DNA from: Flavobacteriaceae bacterium UBA980
GTDB lineage: Bacteria > Bacteroidota > Bacteroidia > Flavobacteriales > Flavobacteriaceae
DNA length: 64,000 bases
Reading direction: 5' to 3'
Assembly: GCA_002292265.1 (NCBI GenBank)
Contig: DBBQ01000056.1
Span: forward strand, 32,286 to 96,285
Of the stretch, positions 43,822-52,712 are shown piece by piece (positions within the stretch are counted from its first letter, which is position 1; each line of letters begins with the position of its first letter). A model generated the notes under the pieces. It was given only the letters and a program-made list of their open reading frames with translations, did not search any database and was not told the DNA's origin. Position numbers and translations under genes: made by a program.

Positions 43822-43829
43822 TATCTTTG
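43822..43829 (+). promoter_or_regulatory. TAnnTTTG element before Fur-family gene
   Basis: TATCTTTG, 7 bases before the ATG at 43837 and just after the relA stop, so fur-purA can be transcribed apart from relA. Confidence 0.65.
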
Positions 43830-43836
43830 TCACCGG

Positions 43837-44286
43837 ATGCAAATAAAAAAATCAAACCAAGACATTGTAAAAGAAGTTTTTATCAACTTTTTAGATCTGA
43901 ACGGACACCGAAAAACTCCCGAACGATTTGCGATTTTATTTGAAATTTATGACAGTAAAGAGCACTTCGATGTGGAGTCACTTTACCTCAAAATGAAAAA
44001 TAAAAATTACCGTGTTAGCAGAGCAACTCTCTACAATACCATTGAACTTCTATTGGATTGCGGTTTGGTTCGGAAGCATCAGTTTGGAAAGAATCAAGCA
44101 CAATACGAAAAATCCTATTTCGATCACCAGCACGACCATTTTATCTATACCGATACGGGAGAGGTCAAAGAGTTTTGTGACCCAAGAATACAACAAATAA
44201 AAAAAACTATAGAAGAAGTTTTTGATGTAGAGATACACAATCATTCTTTATACTTTTACGGCACTAAAAAAAATAAAAAATCCTAA
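43837..44286 (+). CDS. Fur-family transcriptional regulator
   Basis: 149 residues. Winged helix ([52 protein letters not shown]) and a dimerisation domain with [19 protein letters not shown]. The CxxC pairs that hold structural zinc in Fur, Zur and PerR are absent; only one Cys remains after EF. Metal-regulatory His residues are kept. Which metal or peroxide signal it reads cannot be told. It lies 26 bases after relA and 5 bases before purA. Confidence 0.9.
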   Translation: MQIKKSNQDIVKEVFINFLDLNGHRKTPERFAILFEIYDSKEHFDVESLYLKMKNKNYRVSRATLYNTIELLLDCGLVRKHQFGKNQAQYEKSYFDHQHDHFIYTDTGEVKEFCDPRIQQIKKTIEEVFDVEIHNHSLYFYGTKKNKKS

Positions 44287-44291
44287 TATAA

Positions 44292-45563
44292 ATGGCGGTT
44301 GACTTATTACTTGGACTTCAATGGGGCGACGAAGGGAAAGGGAAAATAGTAGATGTTCTGACAAGTTCTTACGATATTATTGCTCGTTTTCAAGGAGGGC
44401 CTAATGCAGGACACACATTAGAATTTGAAGGAAACAAACACGTCCTTCACACCATCCCTTCTGGAATTTTCCATCCCAAAGCAACAAACTTGATTGGCAA
44501 TGGAGTGGTCATTGACCCCGTCATTTTTATGAAAGAAATTGAAAATTTAGCTCCTTACGACATAGATTTCAATACAAAATTGCTCATTTCTAAAAAAGCA
44601 CATTTGATTCTCCCCACCCACCGACTTTTAGATGCCGCATCGGAAGCTGCAAAAGGGAAAGCGAAAATTGGATCTACTCTTAAAGGAATTGGACCTACCT
44701 ACATGGATAAAACAGGAAGAAATGGAATCCGTGTGGGTGACATCCTGGCTCCCAACTGGGAAGACAAATACCGACGGCTAACGCAAAAGCATCTCGATAT
44801 GCTGAACAGTTATAATGTCGAAATAGAATACGATTTAAAAGATCTCGAAACGACCTTTTTTAGGAGTGTTGAAGCCTTGAGAAAATTTAAATTGGTAGAT
44901 AGTGAGCAATACCTCATGAAAGCGCAAAAATCGGGAAAGAAAATTTTAGCTGAAGGGGCCCAAGGCTCGCTTTTAGATATCGATTTTGGAACCTATCCTT
45001 TCGTGACCTCTTCTACTACTACAGCCGCAGGAGCCTGTACGGGTCTAGGGGTGGCTCCGAATCAAATCAAAGATGTTTTTGGAATTTTCAAGGCCTACGC
45101 AACCCGTGTCGGAAGCGGTCCTTTTCCAACGGAACTTTTCGACGATGACGGGGCAAAAATGGCCAAGATTGGAAATGAATTTGGTGCCACAACAGGGAGA
45201 GCTAGACGTTGTGGATGGATTGATTTAGTCGCTTTAAAATATTGTATTCAGATCAATGGAGTCACCCAACTGATGATGATGAAAGGAGATGTCCTCTCTG
45301 GCTTTGAAACTATTAAAGTCTGTACTGCCTATCAAACAGATCAGGGGGTCATGGAGTATTTACCTTATGACATCGCCTCAGAAAATATTAAACCGCTGTA
45401 TGAAGAACTCCCCGGATGGAAAGAAGATCTTACCCAAATAACCGATCTTGACGACTTCCCAGTAAATTTCAAAAATTACATCACTTATTTGGAAAACGCT
45501 TTGGAAACCCCCATCAAGATTGTTTCCGTAGGTCCAGACAGAAAACAAACCCTCTTCAGATAA
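44292..45563 (+). CDS. purA: Adenylosuccinate synthetase
   Basis: 423 residues, standard. GTP-binding GLQWGDEGKGKIVD at 7-20, NAGHTLEFEG, GIGPTYMDKTGRNGIR, AEGAQGSLLDIDFGTYPFVTSS, and GRARRCGWIDL. It converts IMP, Asp and GTP to adenylosuccinate and is a known target of inhibition by (p)ppGpp in other bacteria, which makes its linkage to relA notable. It is followed after 10 bases by the OstA-like gene. Confidence 0.97.
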   Translation: MAVDLLLGLQWGDEGKGKIVDVLTSSYDIIARFQGGPNAGHTLEFEGNKHVLHTIPSGIFHPKATNLIGNGVVIDPVIFMKEIENLAPYDIDFNTKLLISKKAHLILPTHRLLDAASEAAKGKAKIGSTLKGIGPTYMDKTGRNGIRVGDILAPNWEDKYRRLTQKHLDMLNSYNVEIEYDLKDLETTFFRSVEALRKFKLVDSEQYLMKAQKSGKKILAEGAQGSLLDIDFGTYPFVTSSTTTAAGACTGLGVAPNQIKDVFGIFKAYATRVGSGPFPTELFDDDGAKMAKIGNEFGATTGRARRCGWIDLVALKYCIQINGVTQLMMMKGDVLSGFETIKVCTAYQTDQGVMEYLPYDIASENIKPLYEELPGWKEDLTQITDLDDFPVNFKNYITYLENALETPIKIVSVGPDRKQTLFR

Positions 45564-45573
45564 GATTTTACTT

Positions 45574-47235
45574 ATGCAACTGTCGTTTCGTATTTCAGCA
45601 TTTTTTATTGCTTCACTTGCGACACTAAGCAGTCTGGCACAAGAGCCTAAAATCATAGAAATTCGAAAAGCAGGAGGCTCTACACAAGACCAAGAAGCTT
45701 TTCCAGGAGCCAATATTCTCTTTAAAAATGAGGAAACACGGGTTTTACTTTTTCACGAAGGAGCACTCATTGAGTCGGATCTTGCCTATTTCTATTCCAA
45801 GGACAATTATTTTAAAGCAGTAGGGAATGTAATTTTTACGCAAGGAGATAGCCTAAAAATGACCTGTAAGACGATTGAATACGATGGGAAAACACAAATT
45901 ACTCTGGCAGATGGAGATGTGTTTTTGAAACGCCCCGACATGTCCTTAACAACTGAAAAATTAAATTTAGATCGGATCCGTAACGAAGCTTTTTACAACA
46001 CCAAAGGAGTGATTGTGGACAGTGCAAGTACACTGACTAGCAATCTGGGAAGGTATTATATGGACCAAAAAAAATATCGCTTTACCTCCAATGTGACTAT
46101 TGACAATCCTGATTATCAAGTGAATTCAGATCAATTGGATTATTATACAGAGCTCAATCAGGCCTATCTGTTTGGAAATTCAAGAATAGAAGGAGACGCC
46201 TACACCATAGAATGTGAACGGGGCTTTTACGATCTGGATCGTGAAAAAGGAGTTTTTAAAAAAAATGCTACCCTGTATTACGACAACAAAATTATCCGAG
46301 GGGATAGCCTCTATTTTGAAAGTGAAAAAGACTATGCAGCGGCTACAAAAAATGTGAGCATTGTAGATTCGTTAAACAATTCGGTAATCATCGGTCACTA
46401 TGGAGAAATTTTTAAAGCGCGAGATTCTGCAATCATCACTCGCAGAGCATTGGCAATAAACATCATCGACCAGGACTCCCTTTTTATCCATGCCGACACC
46501 CTTGTTGCTACAGGACCTGAAGAGCGACGTATTCTCAGAGCCTATTACGATGTTCGGATTTTAAAAAGCGATCTCAGAGGTCGATCGGATTCGCTCTACC
46601 TCGATGAGTCTATAGGTTTGACAAAACTACTCAACAAACCCTTGACCAAACAACAAGAACAAGTTTTTACAGAAGCCGACCGAAACAAAAACAATCCTGT
46701 GCTTTGGTTTGATAAAAGTCAAATGTCAGGAAACGAAGTTCTTTTGATTTCCGATACAGAAACGAATAAGCTAGACTCCCTTAAAATTAATGGAAATGTC
46801 TTTATCATTGAAAAAGACACCTTAAGTTCTGACGGGTTTAATCAAATAAAAGGAGGTGTGCTAGACGGAGCTTTTAAAGAAGGAAAGCTCGACAATATTG
46901 TAATTACCAAAAACACAGAAATGGTATATTACCTCTACAACGATGATGATTTACAATTAATCGGGATTGATAAAACGACCTGCAGTGCCCTAAGTATGAA
47001 TTTTTTAGACGGAGAAATCAATGACATTACTTTTTTGGTGGCTCCTACTGGCGACGTGTATCCCGAAGAAGAATTGCCCAAAAATGACCGAACGTTGAAA
47101 GGATTTGTCTGGAGGAAAGAAGAACGACCCGAAACGCTAAACGACCTCTTTGATGAGAACGACAAAGAAGAACAATTCCCCGAGAATTTGAATTTTAAAT
47201 ATCCGGAAATTGAACCTTTGGAGAAAAAAAACTAA
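45574..47235 (+). CDS. OstA/LptA-like exported protein
   Basis: 553 residues, signal peptide 1-22 (ATLSSLAQ). Successive short beta segments alternating with Asp/Gly turns, as in the LptA/LptD N-terminal OstA jellyroll: ALIESDLAYFYSKDNYFKAVGNV, GDSLKMTCKTIEYDGKTQITLADGDV, LTSNLGRYYMDQKKYRFTSNV. The C-terminal part is more divergent and acidic. Likely part of, or related to, lipopolysaccharide transport across the periplasm. It is 3 bases before the aminotransferase gene. Confidence 0.85.
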   Translation: MQLSFRISAFFIASLATLSSLAQEPKIIEIRKAGGSTQDQEAFPGANILFKNEETRVLLFHEGALIESDLAYFYSKDNYFKAVGNVIFTQGDSLKMTCKTIEYDGKTQITLADGDVFLKRPDMSLTTEKLNLDRIRNEAFYNTKGVIVDSASTLTSNLGRYYMDQKKYRFTSNVTIDNPDYQVNSDQLDYYTELNQAYLFGNSRIEGDAYTIECERGFYDLDREKGVFKKNATLYYDNKIIRGDSLYFESEKDYAAATKNVSIVDSLNNSVIIGHYGEIFKARDSAIITRRALAINIIDQDSLFIHADTLVATGPEERRILRAYYDVRILKSDLRGRSDSLYLDESIGLTKLLNKPLTKQQEQVFTEADRNKNNPVLWFDKSQMSGNEVLLISDTETNKLDSLKINGNVFIIEKDTLSSDGFNQIKGGVLDGAFKEGKLDNIVITKNTEMVYYLYNDDDLQLIGIDKTTCSALSMNFLDGEINDITFLVAPTGDVYPEEELPKNDRTLKGFVWRKEERPETLNDLFDENDKEEQFPENLNFKYPEIEPLEKKN

Positions 47236-47238
47236 GTC

Positions 47239-48423
47239 ATGAATTCTTTAAAAAAAGACTTTTTAGAATTTCAAGCGAAAACCACTCCGCATCCTTTAGC
47301 GCTCTCAGTAAAAAAAGCGAAAGGCAGCTACATTACGACAACAGACAACAAGAAATATTTAGATTTTGTAGCTGGAGTCTCAGCCTGTAGTCTAGGGCAT
47401 CGGCACCCAAAAGTGGTTGCCGCCATTAGAAAACAAACCCGAAAATACCTCCACGTGATGGTCTATGGAGAATTTGCACAAGCCCCTGCAGTTGAGCTTT
47501 GTAAAGAACTTGTGGAATTGTTGCCTGAGAATCAAGAACGCGTCTATTTGACCAACTCCGGTACAGAAGCCATTGAAGGAGCGCTCAAATTAGCCAAACG
47601 TGCTACAGGAAGAAGTGAACTCATAGGTGCTTATGCTAGTTATCACGGCAGTACGCACGGTGCATTAAGCCTCTTAGGTTCCGAACATCAAAAAAAAGGA
47701 TACCGTCCCTTGCTTCCCAACACAAACTTCATCCGATTTAATGACAAGAAAGATTTAGAAAAAATTACTACCAAAACCGCCGCGGTACTTCTGGAAACGA
47801 TACAAGGAGGAGCAGGCTTCATTCTTCCTGAAAAAGAGTATTTAAAAAAAGTTCAATCGCAATGTAAAAAGGTAGGAGCATTGCTCATTTTAGATGAAAT
47901 CCAACCGGGATTTGGACGCACAGGAAGGTTTTTTGGTTTTGAACATTTTGATGTACAACCGGACATCGTTGTGATGGGTAAAGGGATGGGAGGAGGCTTA
48001 CCCGTTGGCGCTTTTACCGCCTCTCGGGAACTGATGGAACTACTTGAAGATCATCCCAAACTAGGACATATTACCACTTTTGGAGGAAATCCTGTAATTG
48101 CTGCCGCCTGCTTGGCAACCCTCAGAGAATTGAGAGATTCGAAGCTCATCGGTGAAATACCAAAAAAAGAAGCTCTTTTTAGAAGTGAATTAAAACACGA
48201 AAAAATAAAGGAAATTCGAGGCATAGGATTGATGTTAGCCCCCCTCTTAAAAGATCCTGAACAAGCAAATCAAGTCGTGCTTAAATGCATGGAACACGGG
48301 CTTTTGTTGTTTTGGTTGCTTTGGGAAAAGAGAGCAGTTCGAATTTCACCCCCACTCACGATCTCGGAAAAAGAAATTCGCAAGGGATGTGCAATCCTAC
48401 GCCAAGTTTTGGACACCCTTTAG
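47239..48423 (+). CDS. Class III pyridoxal-phosphate aminotransferase
   Basis: 394 residues of the acetylornithine/4-aminobutyrate aminotransferase family. NSGTEAIEGALKLAK (PLP phosphate binding), SYHGSTHGALS, LLILDEIQPGFGRTG (Asp for the pyridine nitrogen) and the PLP lysine in VVMGKGMGGGLPVGAF. The substrate cannot be told from sequence; no arginine-synthesis genes are nearby. The next gene is 101 bases away. Confidence 0.9.
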   Translation: MNSLKKDFLEFQAKTTPHPLALSVKKAKGSYITTTDNKKYLDFVAGVSACSLGHRHPKVVAAIRKQTRKYLHVMVYGEFAQAPAVELCKELVELLPENQERVYLTNSGTEAIEGALKLAKRATGRSELIGAYASYHGSTHGALSLLGSEHQKKGYRPLLPNTNFIRFNDKKDLEKITTKTAAVLLETIQGGAGFILPEKEYLKKVQSQCKKVGALLILDEIQPGFGRTGRFFGFEHFDVQPDIVVMGKGMGGGLPVGAFTASRELMELLEDHPKLGHITTFGGNPVIAAACLATLRELRDSKLIGEIPKKEALFRSELKHEKIKEIRGIGLMLAPLLKDPEQANQVVLKCMEHGLLLFWLLWEKRAVRISPPLTISEKEIRKGCAILRQVLDTL

Positions 48424-48524
48424 TGCGCTTGAGTGTTAATTAATTTGTTAAAAACAATATCGATTGTCACCCAATTACTTCTAAAGAGTCTCTTACTTTT
48501 AAGTGAAGTTTTTAGACTTTATCT

Positions 48525-49880
48525 ATGCTAAATTTCAACTCGGAAGAAATACAATCCTCCATCACAAAATTTGAGCAAATGCTCAAAACCAATCTGATTT
48601 ATTTCTTTGATGCGCAAGAGTTTGAAGACATCATTGTACACTACCTTAGTTTTGGAGAACATCAATTGGCAAAAAAAGCACTAAAAATGGGATTGGAACA
48701 ACATCCCAGTAGTCTCGGTCTAATGCTTTTACAAAGTGAGATTTTCATCTTAGACGAAAAGTATGAGATGGCGTTGCAACTGCTCGAATACATCGAAAAA
48801 CTGAATCCCTTTGATGAAGAAATTGCCTTGCAAAAAGCGAGTATAGCCTCTAAAAAAGGAGATCACAAAACTTCCATTTCGCATTTGCATCAAGCACTTG
48901 AAATTTCTGAAGATCCCTGTGAGATATGGAACCTTTTGGGTATGGAGCACTTGTTGGCAGAGGAATTTGAAGAGGCTGCCTATTTCTTCAGGAATTGTTT
49001 GGGAGACAACCCAGAAGACTACCCCTCACTTTATAACCTGATGTATTGTTACGATCAACTTGAGCAAACGGAACCCGCTATCGAATGTTTAAACGAAGTC
49101 TTAGAATTTGACCCGTATTGCGAAGTGGCTTGGCATCAGTTGGGTAAAATTTTAATGAAATCCGGAAGAACTAAAGAAGCACTCTCCGCACTAGATTTTG
49201 CCATCATTAGCGATGACACCTTTACTGGTGCTTATATCGAAAAAGGGAAGTTATTGGAGTCGATGGGGAAAGTAAATGAAGCCATTGACAATTATGAAGT
49301 AGCTATAAATACGACAGAACCCACTGCTTTTATTCACAAGTGTATTGGACGGTGTCACGAGCGATTGGGGAATTTTGATTTGGCTCTGCAATTTTATCTC
49401 AAATGTGTACAACTGGAACCTACAAACGAAAAAGGCTGGGAATCCTTGATTCACTTCTTGATTTCTCAAGAAAAATTCACCAAAGCAAGGCACTACCTGG
49501 AGCGTGCCCTAGAAAACAACAGTGATTCTTTAGAACTTTGGAAAAGTAGTGTAGAGCTGTTCTTGAGAATGGGTAAAAAAGAGGGAGCGATTGTCGCTAG
49601 TAAAAAGATCCTCGACTTAGGCCACTATTATCCTGAGGTGCTGATCCCCCTCATCGATTTATACCTCGAAAAAAAGCAATGGCAAGAAGCCTATACTCTA
49701 GCAGAACAAGCCTTTGCTGCGTTTCCAGAAAACAGAGAGCTAGCACTTCGAGTGGCAGGCTGCTGTTTGCTTTTGGAACGGACTGAAGAAGGGATGTATC
49801 TACTAAATCCAAAGTCCTTAACCGAGGAAGAGAAAGCATCATTTCAAACCCTTTTTCCAAATTTGGTTCACCTTCCATAG
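48525..49880 (+). CDS. Tetratricopeptide-repeat protein
   Basis: 451 residues, no signal peptide, made almost wholly of TPR units of about 34 residues from residue 45 on (for instance HQLGKILMKSGRTKEALSAL, EKGKLLESMGKVNEAIDNY, RCHERLGNFDLALQFYLKCV). It would be a cytoplasmic scaffold for protein-protein contact. It precedes the DUF368 pair by 68 bases. Function unknown. Confidence 0.88.
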   Translation: MLNFNSEEIQSSITKFEQMLKTNLIYFFDAQEFEDIIVHYLSFGEHQLAKKALKMGLEQHPSSLGLMLLQSEIFILDEKYEMALQLLEYIEKLNPFDEEIALQKASIASKKGDHKTSISHLHQALEISEDPCEIWNLLGMEHLLAEEFEEAAYFFRNCLGDNPEDYPSLYNLMYCYDQLEQTEPAIECLNEVLEFDPYCEVAWHQLGKILMKSGRTKEALSALDFAIISDDTFTGAYIEKGKLLESMGKVNEAIDNYEVAINTTEPTAFIHKCIGRCHERLGNFDLALQFYLKCVQLEPTNEKGWESLIHFLISQEKFTKARHYLERALENNSDSLELWKSSVELFLRMGKKEGAIVASKKILDLGHYYPEVLIPLIDLYLEKKQWQEAYTLAEQAFAAFPENRELALRVAGCCLLLERTEEGMYLLNPKSLTEEEKASFQTLFPNLVHLP

Positions 49881-49920
49881 GAACCTTAAAAGAGAATGAA
49901 TGTATTTAAAATGGGTTATC

Positions 49921-49928
49921 TACCTTTG
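49921..49928 (+). promoter_or_regulatory. TAnnTTTG element before tandem DUF368 genes
   Basis: TACCTTTG, 20 bases before the ATG at 49949; likely start of the DUF368-DUF368-aroE transcript. Confidence 0.6.
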
Positions 49929-49948
49929 TAAAGAATCAATACCCTACT

Positions 49949-50890
49949 ATGCGCTACGTACTTCTCTATCTTAAAGGCATGCTGATGGGAGCTGCAGATC
50001 TTGTTCCTGGAGTTTCGGGGGGCACTATTGCGTTGATTACTGGAATATATAAAGAACTGTTGGAAAGTATCAATGCGGTATCTTGGACCAGTCTAAAATC
50101 TTTCAAAAGTGAAGGAATCAAAGGAGTATGGAAAAAAATCAATGGTGCGTTTCTTTTAGCGCTCTTTGGGGGAATCCTAAGTAGTGTTCTTATTTTTTCT
50201 AGGGTCTTGGAATGGCTACTCATTAATGAGCCCATTGGATTGTGGTCGTTTTTTTTCGGCTTACTAGTTGCCAGTATTTTGTTTTTAATCCAAACCGAGT
50301 TACGATTTAATTTATCGGGATTGGTGTTTCTAGTTTTAGGTGCAGTCCTCTCCTATCTCATTACACAAATGACCTCAGTTTCAAATGAAGTTCCCCTATG
50401 GTATTTATTTCTCGCAGGTTTTATTGGAATCTCAGCCATGATCCTCCCGGGTCTTTCAGGCGCTTATATTCTTTTTGTGATGGGAGTCTATCAGACGATT
50501 GTTTCCAATGTACGTCAAGCGCAAGACCTATTGGTAAACTTCAGCCAAGAACAATTCGTTCAGATCAGTTCTATTTTAGGTGTCTTTATTTTGGGGATAT
50601 TGGTGGGAATTAAAGTTTTTGCAAAATTTTTATCTTGGTTACTCATTCGCTATCCCGAACGAAGTCTTGCGGTATTAATCGGTTTAATGTTGGGTGCTTT
50701 AAACAAAGTCTGGCCTTGGCAAAACCAACTCCCCAAAAGCAGTGAAGAGGCTCCTGAAATGACTGTTGCTGTATTTCCGCAACATTTTGAAGGAGGCTCA
50801 CCCGAAATGGGAAAAGCCCTAATCTTAATGTTCTTTGGCTTTGTACTATTTTTTGCCCTAGAAAGAAGTAAAGTCTTATTTAAAAAATGA
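49949..50890 (+). CDS. DUF368 polyprenyl-phosphate transporter (PopT-like), copy 1
   Basis: 313 residues, about eight transmembrane segments. DUF368 shows two related halves, each opening with a PG-x-SG motif: DLVPGVSGGTIALITG near residue 18 and MILPGLSGAYILFVMG near residue 165. DUF368 proteins have been shown to recycle undecaprenyl phosphate across the inner membrane, which supports peptidoglycan and surface glycan synthesis. The second copy starts within its stop (4-base overlap). Confidence 0.88.
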   Translation: MRYVLLYLKGMLMGAADLVPGVSGGTIALITGIYKELLESINAVSWTSLKSFKSEGIKGVWKKINGAFLLALFGGILSSVLIFSRVLEWLLINEPIGLWSFFFGLLVASILFLIQTELRFNLSGLVFLVLGAVLSYLITQMTSVSNEVPLWYLFLAGFIGISAMILPGLSGAYILFVMGVYQTIVSNVRQAQDLLVNFSQEQFVQISSILGVFILGILVGIKVFAKFLSWLLIRYPERSLAVLIGLMLGALNKVWPWQNQLPKSSEEAPEMTVAVFPQHFEGGSPEMGKALILMFFGFVLFFALERSKVLFKK

Positions 50891-51909
50891 AGCATACTAA
50901 AGTAAATCCCTCATCTCAAGCAACATTTTTATTGATTCTAAAAGGCATCGCTATGGGTGCTGCAAATAAGGTTCCTGGTGTTTCAGGAGGTATTGTCGCC
51001 TTGGTTGGAGGATTTTACGAAACGCTTATTTATTCCTTTCAACATCTGAATGGAAAAGCCTTAAAACTACTTTTTAGCGGACGTTTCAAAAGCTTTTGGC
51101 GGTATGTCAATGGCCGTTTTCTTTGCTTGCTTTTTGGGGGTGTCGTCATCAGTTATTTCAGTGTCTCCTTGTTGTTGGATTATTTGCTAAATCACTATGA
51201 AACCCTTGTGTTAGGTAGTTTTTTTGGAATGATACTGGCCTCTCTCTATCTTGTTTTTGGACAGGTAAAAACATGGAAAATGACTACTCTTATTGCCTTG
51301 TTTCTTGGATTTAGCCTGGGATTAGCACTTAGTTTTGCCCGACCCGTAGCGGAAAATGATCACTTGTTATTTGTGTTTTTTTGTGGCATCATTAGTGTCT
51401 CAGGAATGACGATACCTGGTCTTTCAGGGTCTTTTTTACTTTTAATTTTAGGGAATTACAACCTGCTGCTGGTAGATGCCGTAAATGCACTTTTTCTCGT
51501 TCTTTCCGAAGCGTTATTTTTTGATTTTGATTCCCTCTCCGACCCGATTGTACTAAGACTATTGGTCATTATGGGAATATTTGCATTGGGCTCACTTAGT
51601 GGATTGATACTGTTTTCAAACCTGCTCAAATGGTTTTTGGAAAAATTTCCTAAACCTACCTTGGCAACCATCATCGGTTTTATCACAGGGACTCTTCTGC
51701 TGGTCTATCCGTGGAAAACGAAGGTGTATCTATACTCAGAAAACGGAAAACCAATTCTTAATTCCGTGGGCAACCCGACCTTCTCCAATTATGATTATTA
51801 CCTTCCAAACCTAAAAGAATTTGAAACCTTTGGCGTACTTTTAACAACCATTTTAGGGGCTAGTCTTCTTTTATTATTAGATTTTTATGACAAAAAAAGA
51901 ACGCGTTAA
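50887..51909 (+). CDS. DUF368 polyprenyl-phosphate transporter (PopT-like), copy 2
   Basis: 340 residues, with the same two-half layout as copy 1: ANKVPGVSGGIVALVGG near residue 26 and GMTIPGLSGSFLLLILG near residue 178. It is diverged from copy 1 over most of its length and has a C-terminal insertion before the last helix (VYLYSENGKPILNSVGNP). Overlaps copy 1 by 4 bases and aroE by 23 bases. Two adjacent copies might serve different polyprenyl carriers or act as a heterodimer; this is inference. Confidence 0.87.
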   Translation: MKHTKVNPSSQATFLLILKGIAMGAANKVPGVSGGIVALVGGFYETLIYSFQHLNGKALKLLFSGRFKSFWRYVNGRFLCLLFGGVVISYFSVSLLLDYLLNHYETLVLGSFFGMILASLYLVFGQVKTWKMTTLIALFLGFSLGLALSFARPVAENDHLLFVFFCGIISVSGMTIPGLSGSFLLLILGNYNLLLVDAVNALFLVLSEALFFDFDSLSDPIVLRLLVIMGIFALGSLSGLILFSNLLKWFLEKFPKPTLATIIGFITGTLLLVYPWKTKVYLYSENGKPILNSVGNPTFSNYDYYLPNLKEFETFGVLLTTILGASLLLLLDFYDKKRTR

Positions 51910-52639
51910 ACAATTTGGTCTTGTAGGTAAAAACATCGATTATTCTTTTTCGAGAACCTACTTTAGAGATAAATTTGAACGTGAAAACAAGGTCGGTTAT
52001 CGCTATGCCAATTTCGACCTTCAATCCATTGAAAATATTAGGGAGGTCTTTAACAGCGGTACAACACCCTCTGGACTAAACGTTACTATTCCCTATAAAA
52101 AAGCAGTAATTCCTTATTTGGATCAACTCACAGAAGAAGCCAAAACGATCCAAGCCGTAAATACCATAGTAATTGAAGCTTCTGGCAAAACCATAGGCCA
52201 CAATACGGATCATGTAGGCTTCCAAAAAGCCTTATTGAAACGCATTGAAAAAAAACCAAAACAAGCATTGATTCTAGGAACTGGCGGGGCTTCTGGTGCT
52301 GTACACTATGTTTTGGATCAAATACAATGTTCTTTTCAATTCGTTTCTAGGACCCCTCAGAAAGGAAAGCTAGCCTATGCTGACTTAACAAAAGAACTTT
52401 TTGAAACTATTGATTTGATTGTCAATACTACCCCTCTAGGTACTTTTCCAAATGTAGAAGAAGCCCCTCCGATACCCTATGAATATTTGGATTCCAGACA
52501 CTTTCTTTTTGATTTGATTTACAATCCTGAAGAAACTAAATTCTTAAAAGAGGGTCGTTCTCGAGGAGCTCAAACCTGTAATGGATACCAAATGCTTGTT
52601 TATCAAGCAGAAAAATCTTGGGAGCTTTGGAATCAATAG
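51887..52639 (+). CDS. aroE: Shikimate dehydrogenase
   Basis: 250 residues. Substrate-binding GKNIDYSFSRTYF, NVTIPYKKAVIPY with catalytic Lys, AVNTIV, GHNTDHVGFQKAL with Asp, and NADP-binding LGTGGASGAVHY. It reduces 3-dehydroshikimate in aromatic amino-acid synthesis. The ATG lies 23 bases inside the DUF368 copy 2 gene, so its start is coupled to that gene. Confidence 0.95.
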   Translation: MTKKERVKQFGLVGKNIDYSFSRTYFRDKFERENKVGYRYANFDLQSIENIREVFNSGTTPSGLNVTIPYKKAVIPYLDQLTEEAKTIQAVNTIVIEASGKTIGHNTDHVGFQKALLKRIEKKPKQALILGTGGASGAVHYVLDQIQCSFQFVSRTPQKGKLAYADLTKELFETIDLIVNTTPLGTFPNVEEAPPIPYEYLDSRHFLFDLIYNPEETKFLKEGRSRGAQTCNGYQMLVYQAEKSWELWNQ

Positions 52640-52712
52640 TTTAAATTTGAGCAATTCTTTTTTTTAGAATTCAAAAAAATATATATTATTTGTAACAATA
52701 CATCACCTATTC

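Noticed and set aside
52646-52675. Hairpin TTTG..AATTC / GAATT..CAAA after aroE
   Set aside because: The stem has a 3-base bulge, its loop is T-rich and it is followed by A, not T, so it is a weak terminator candidate at best.
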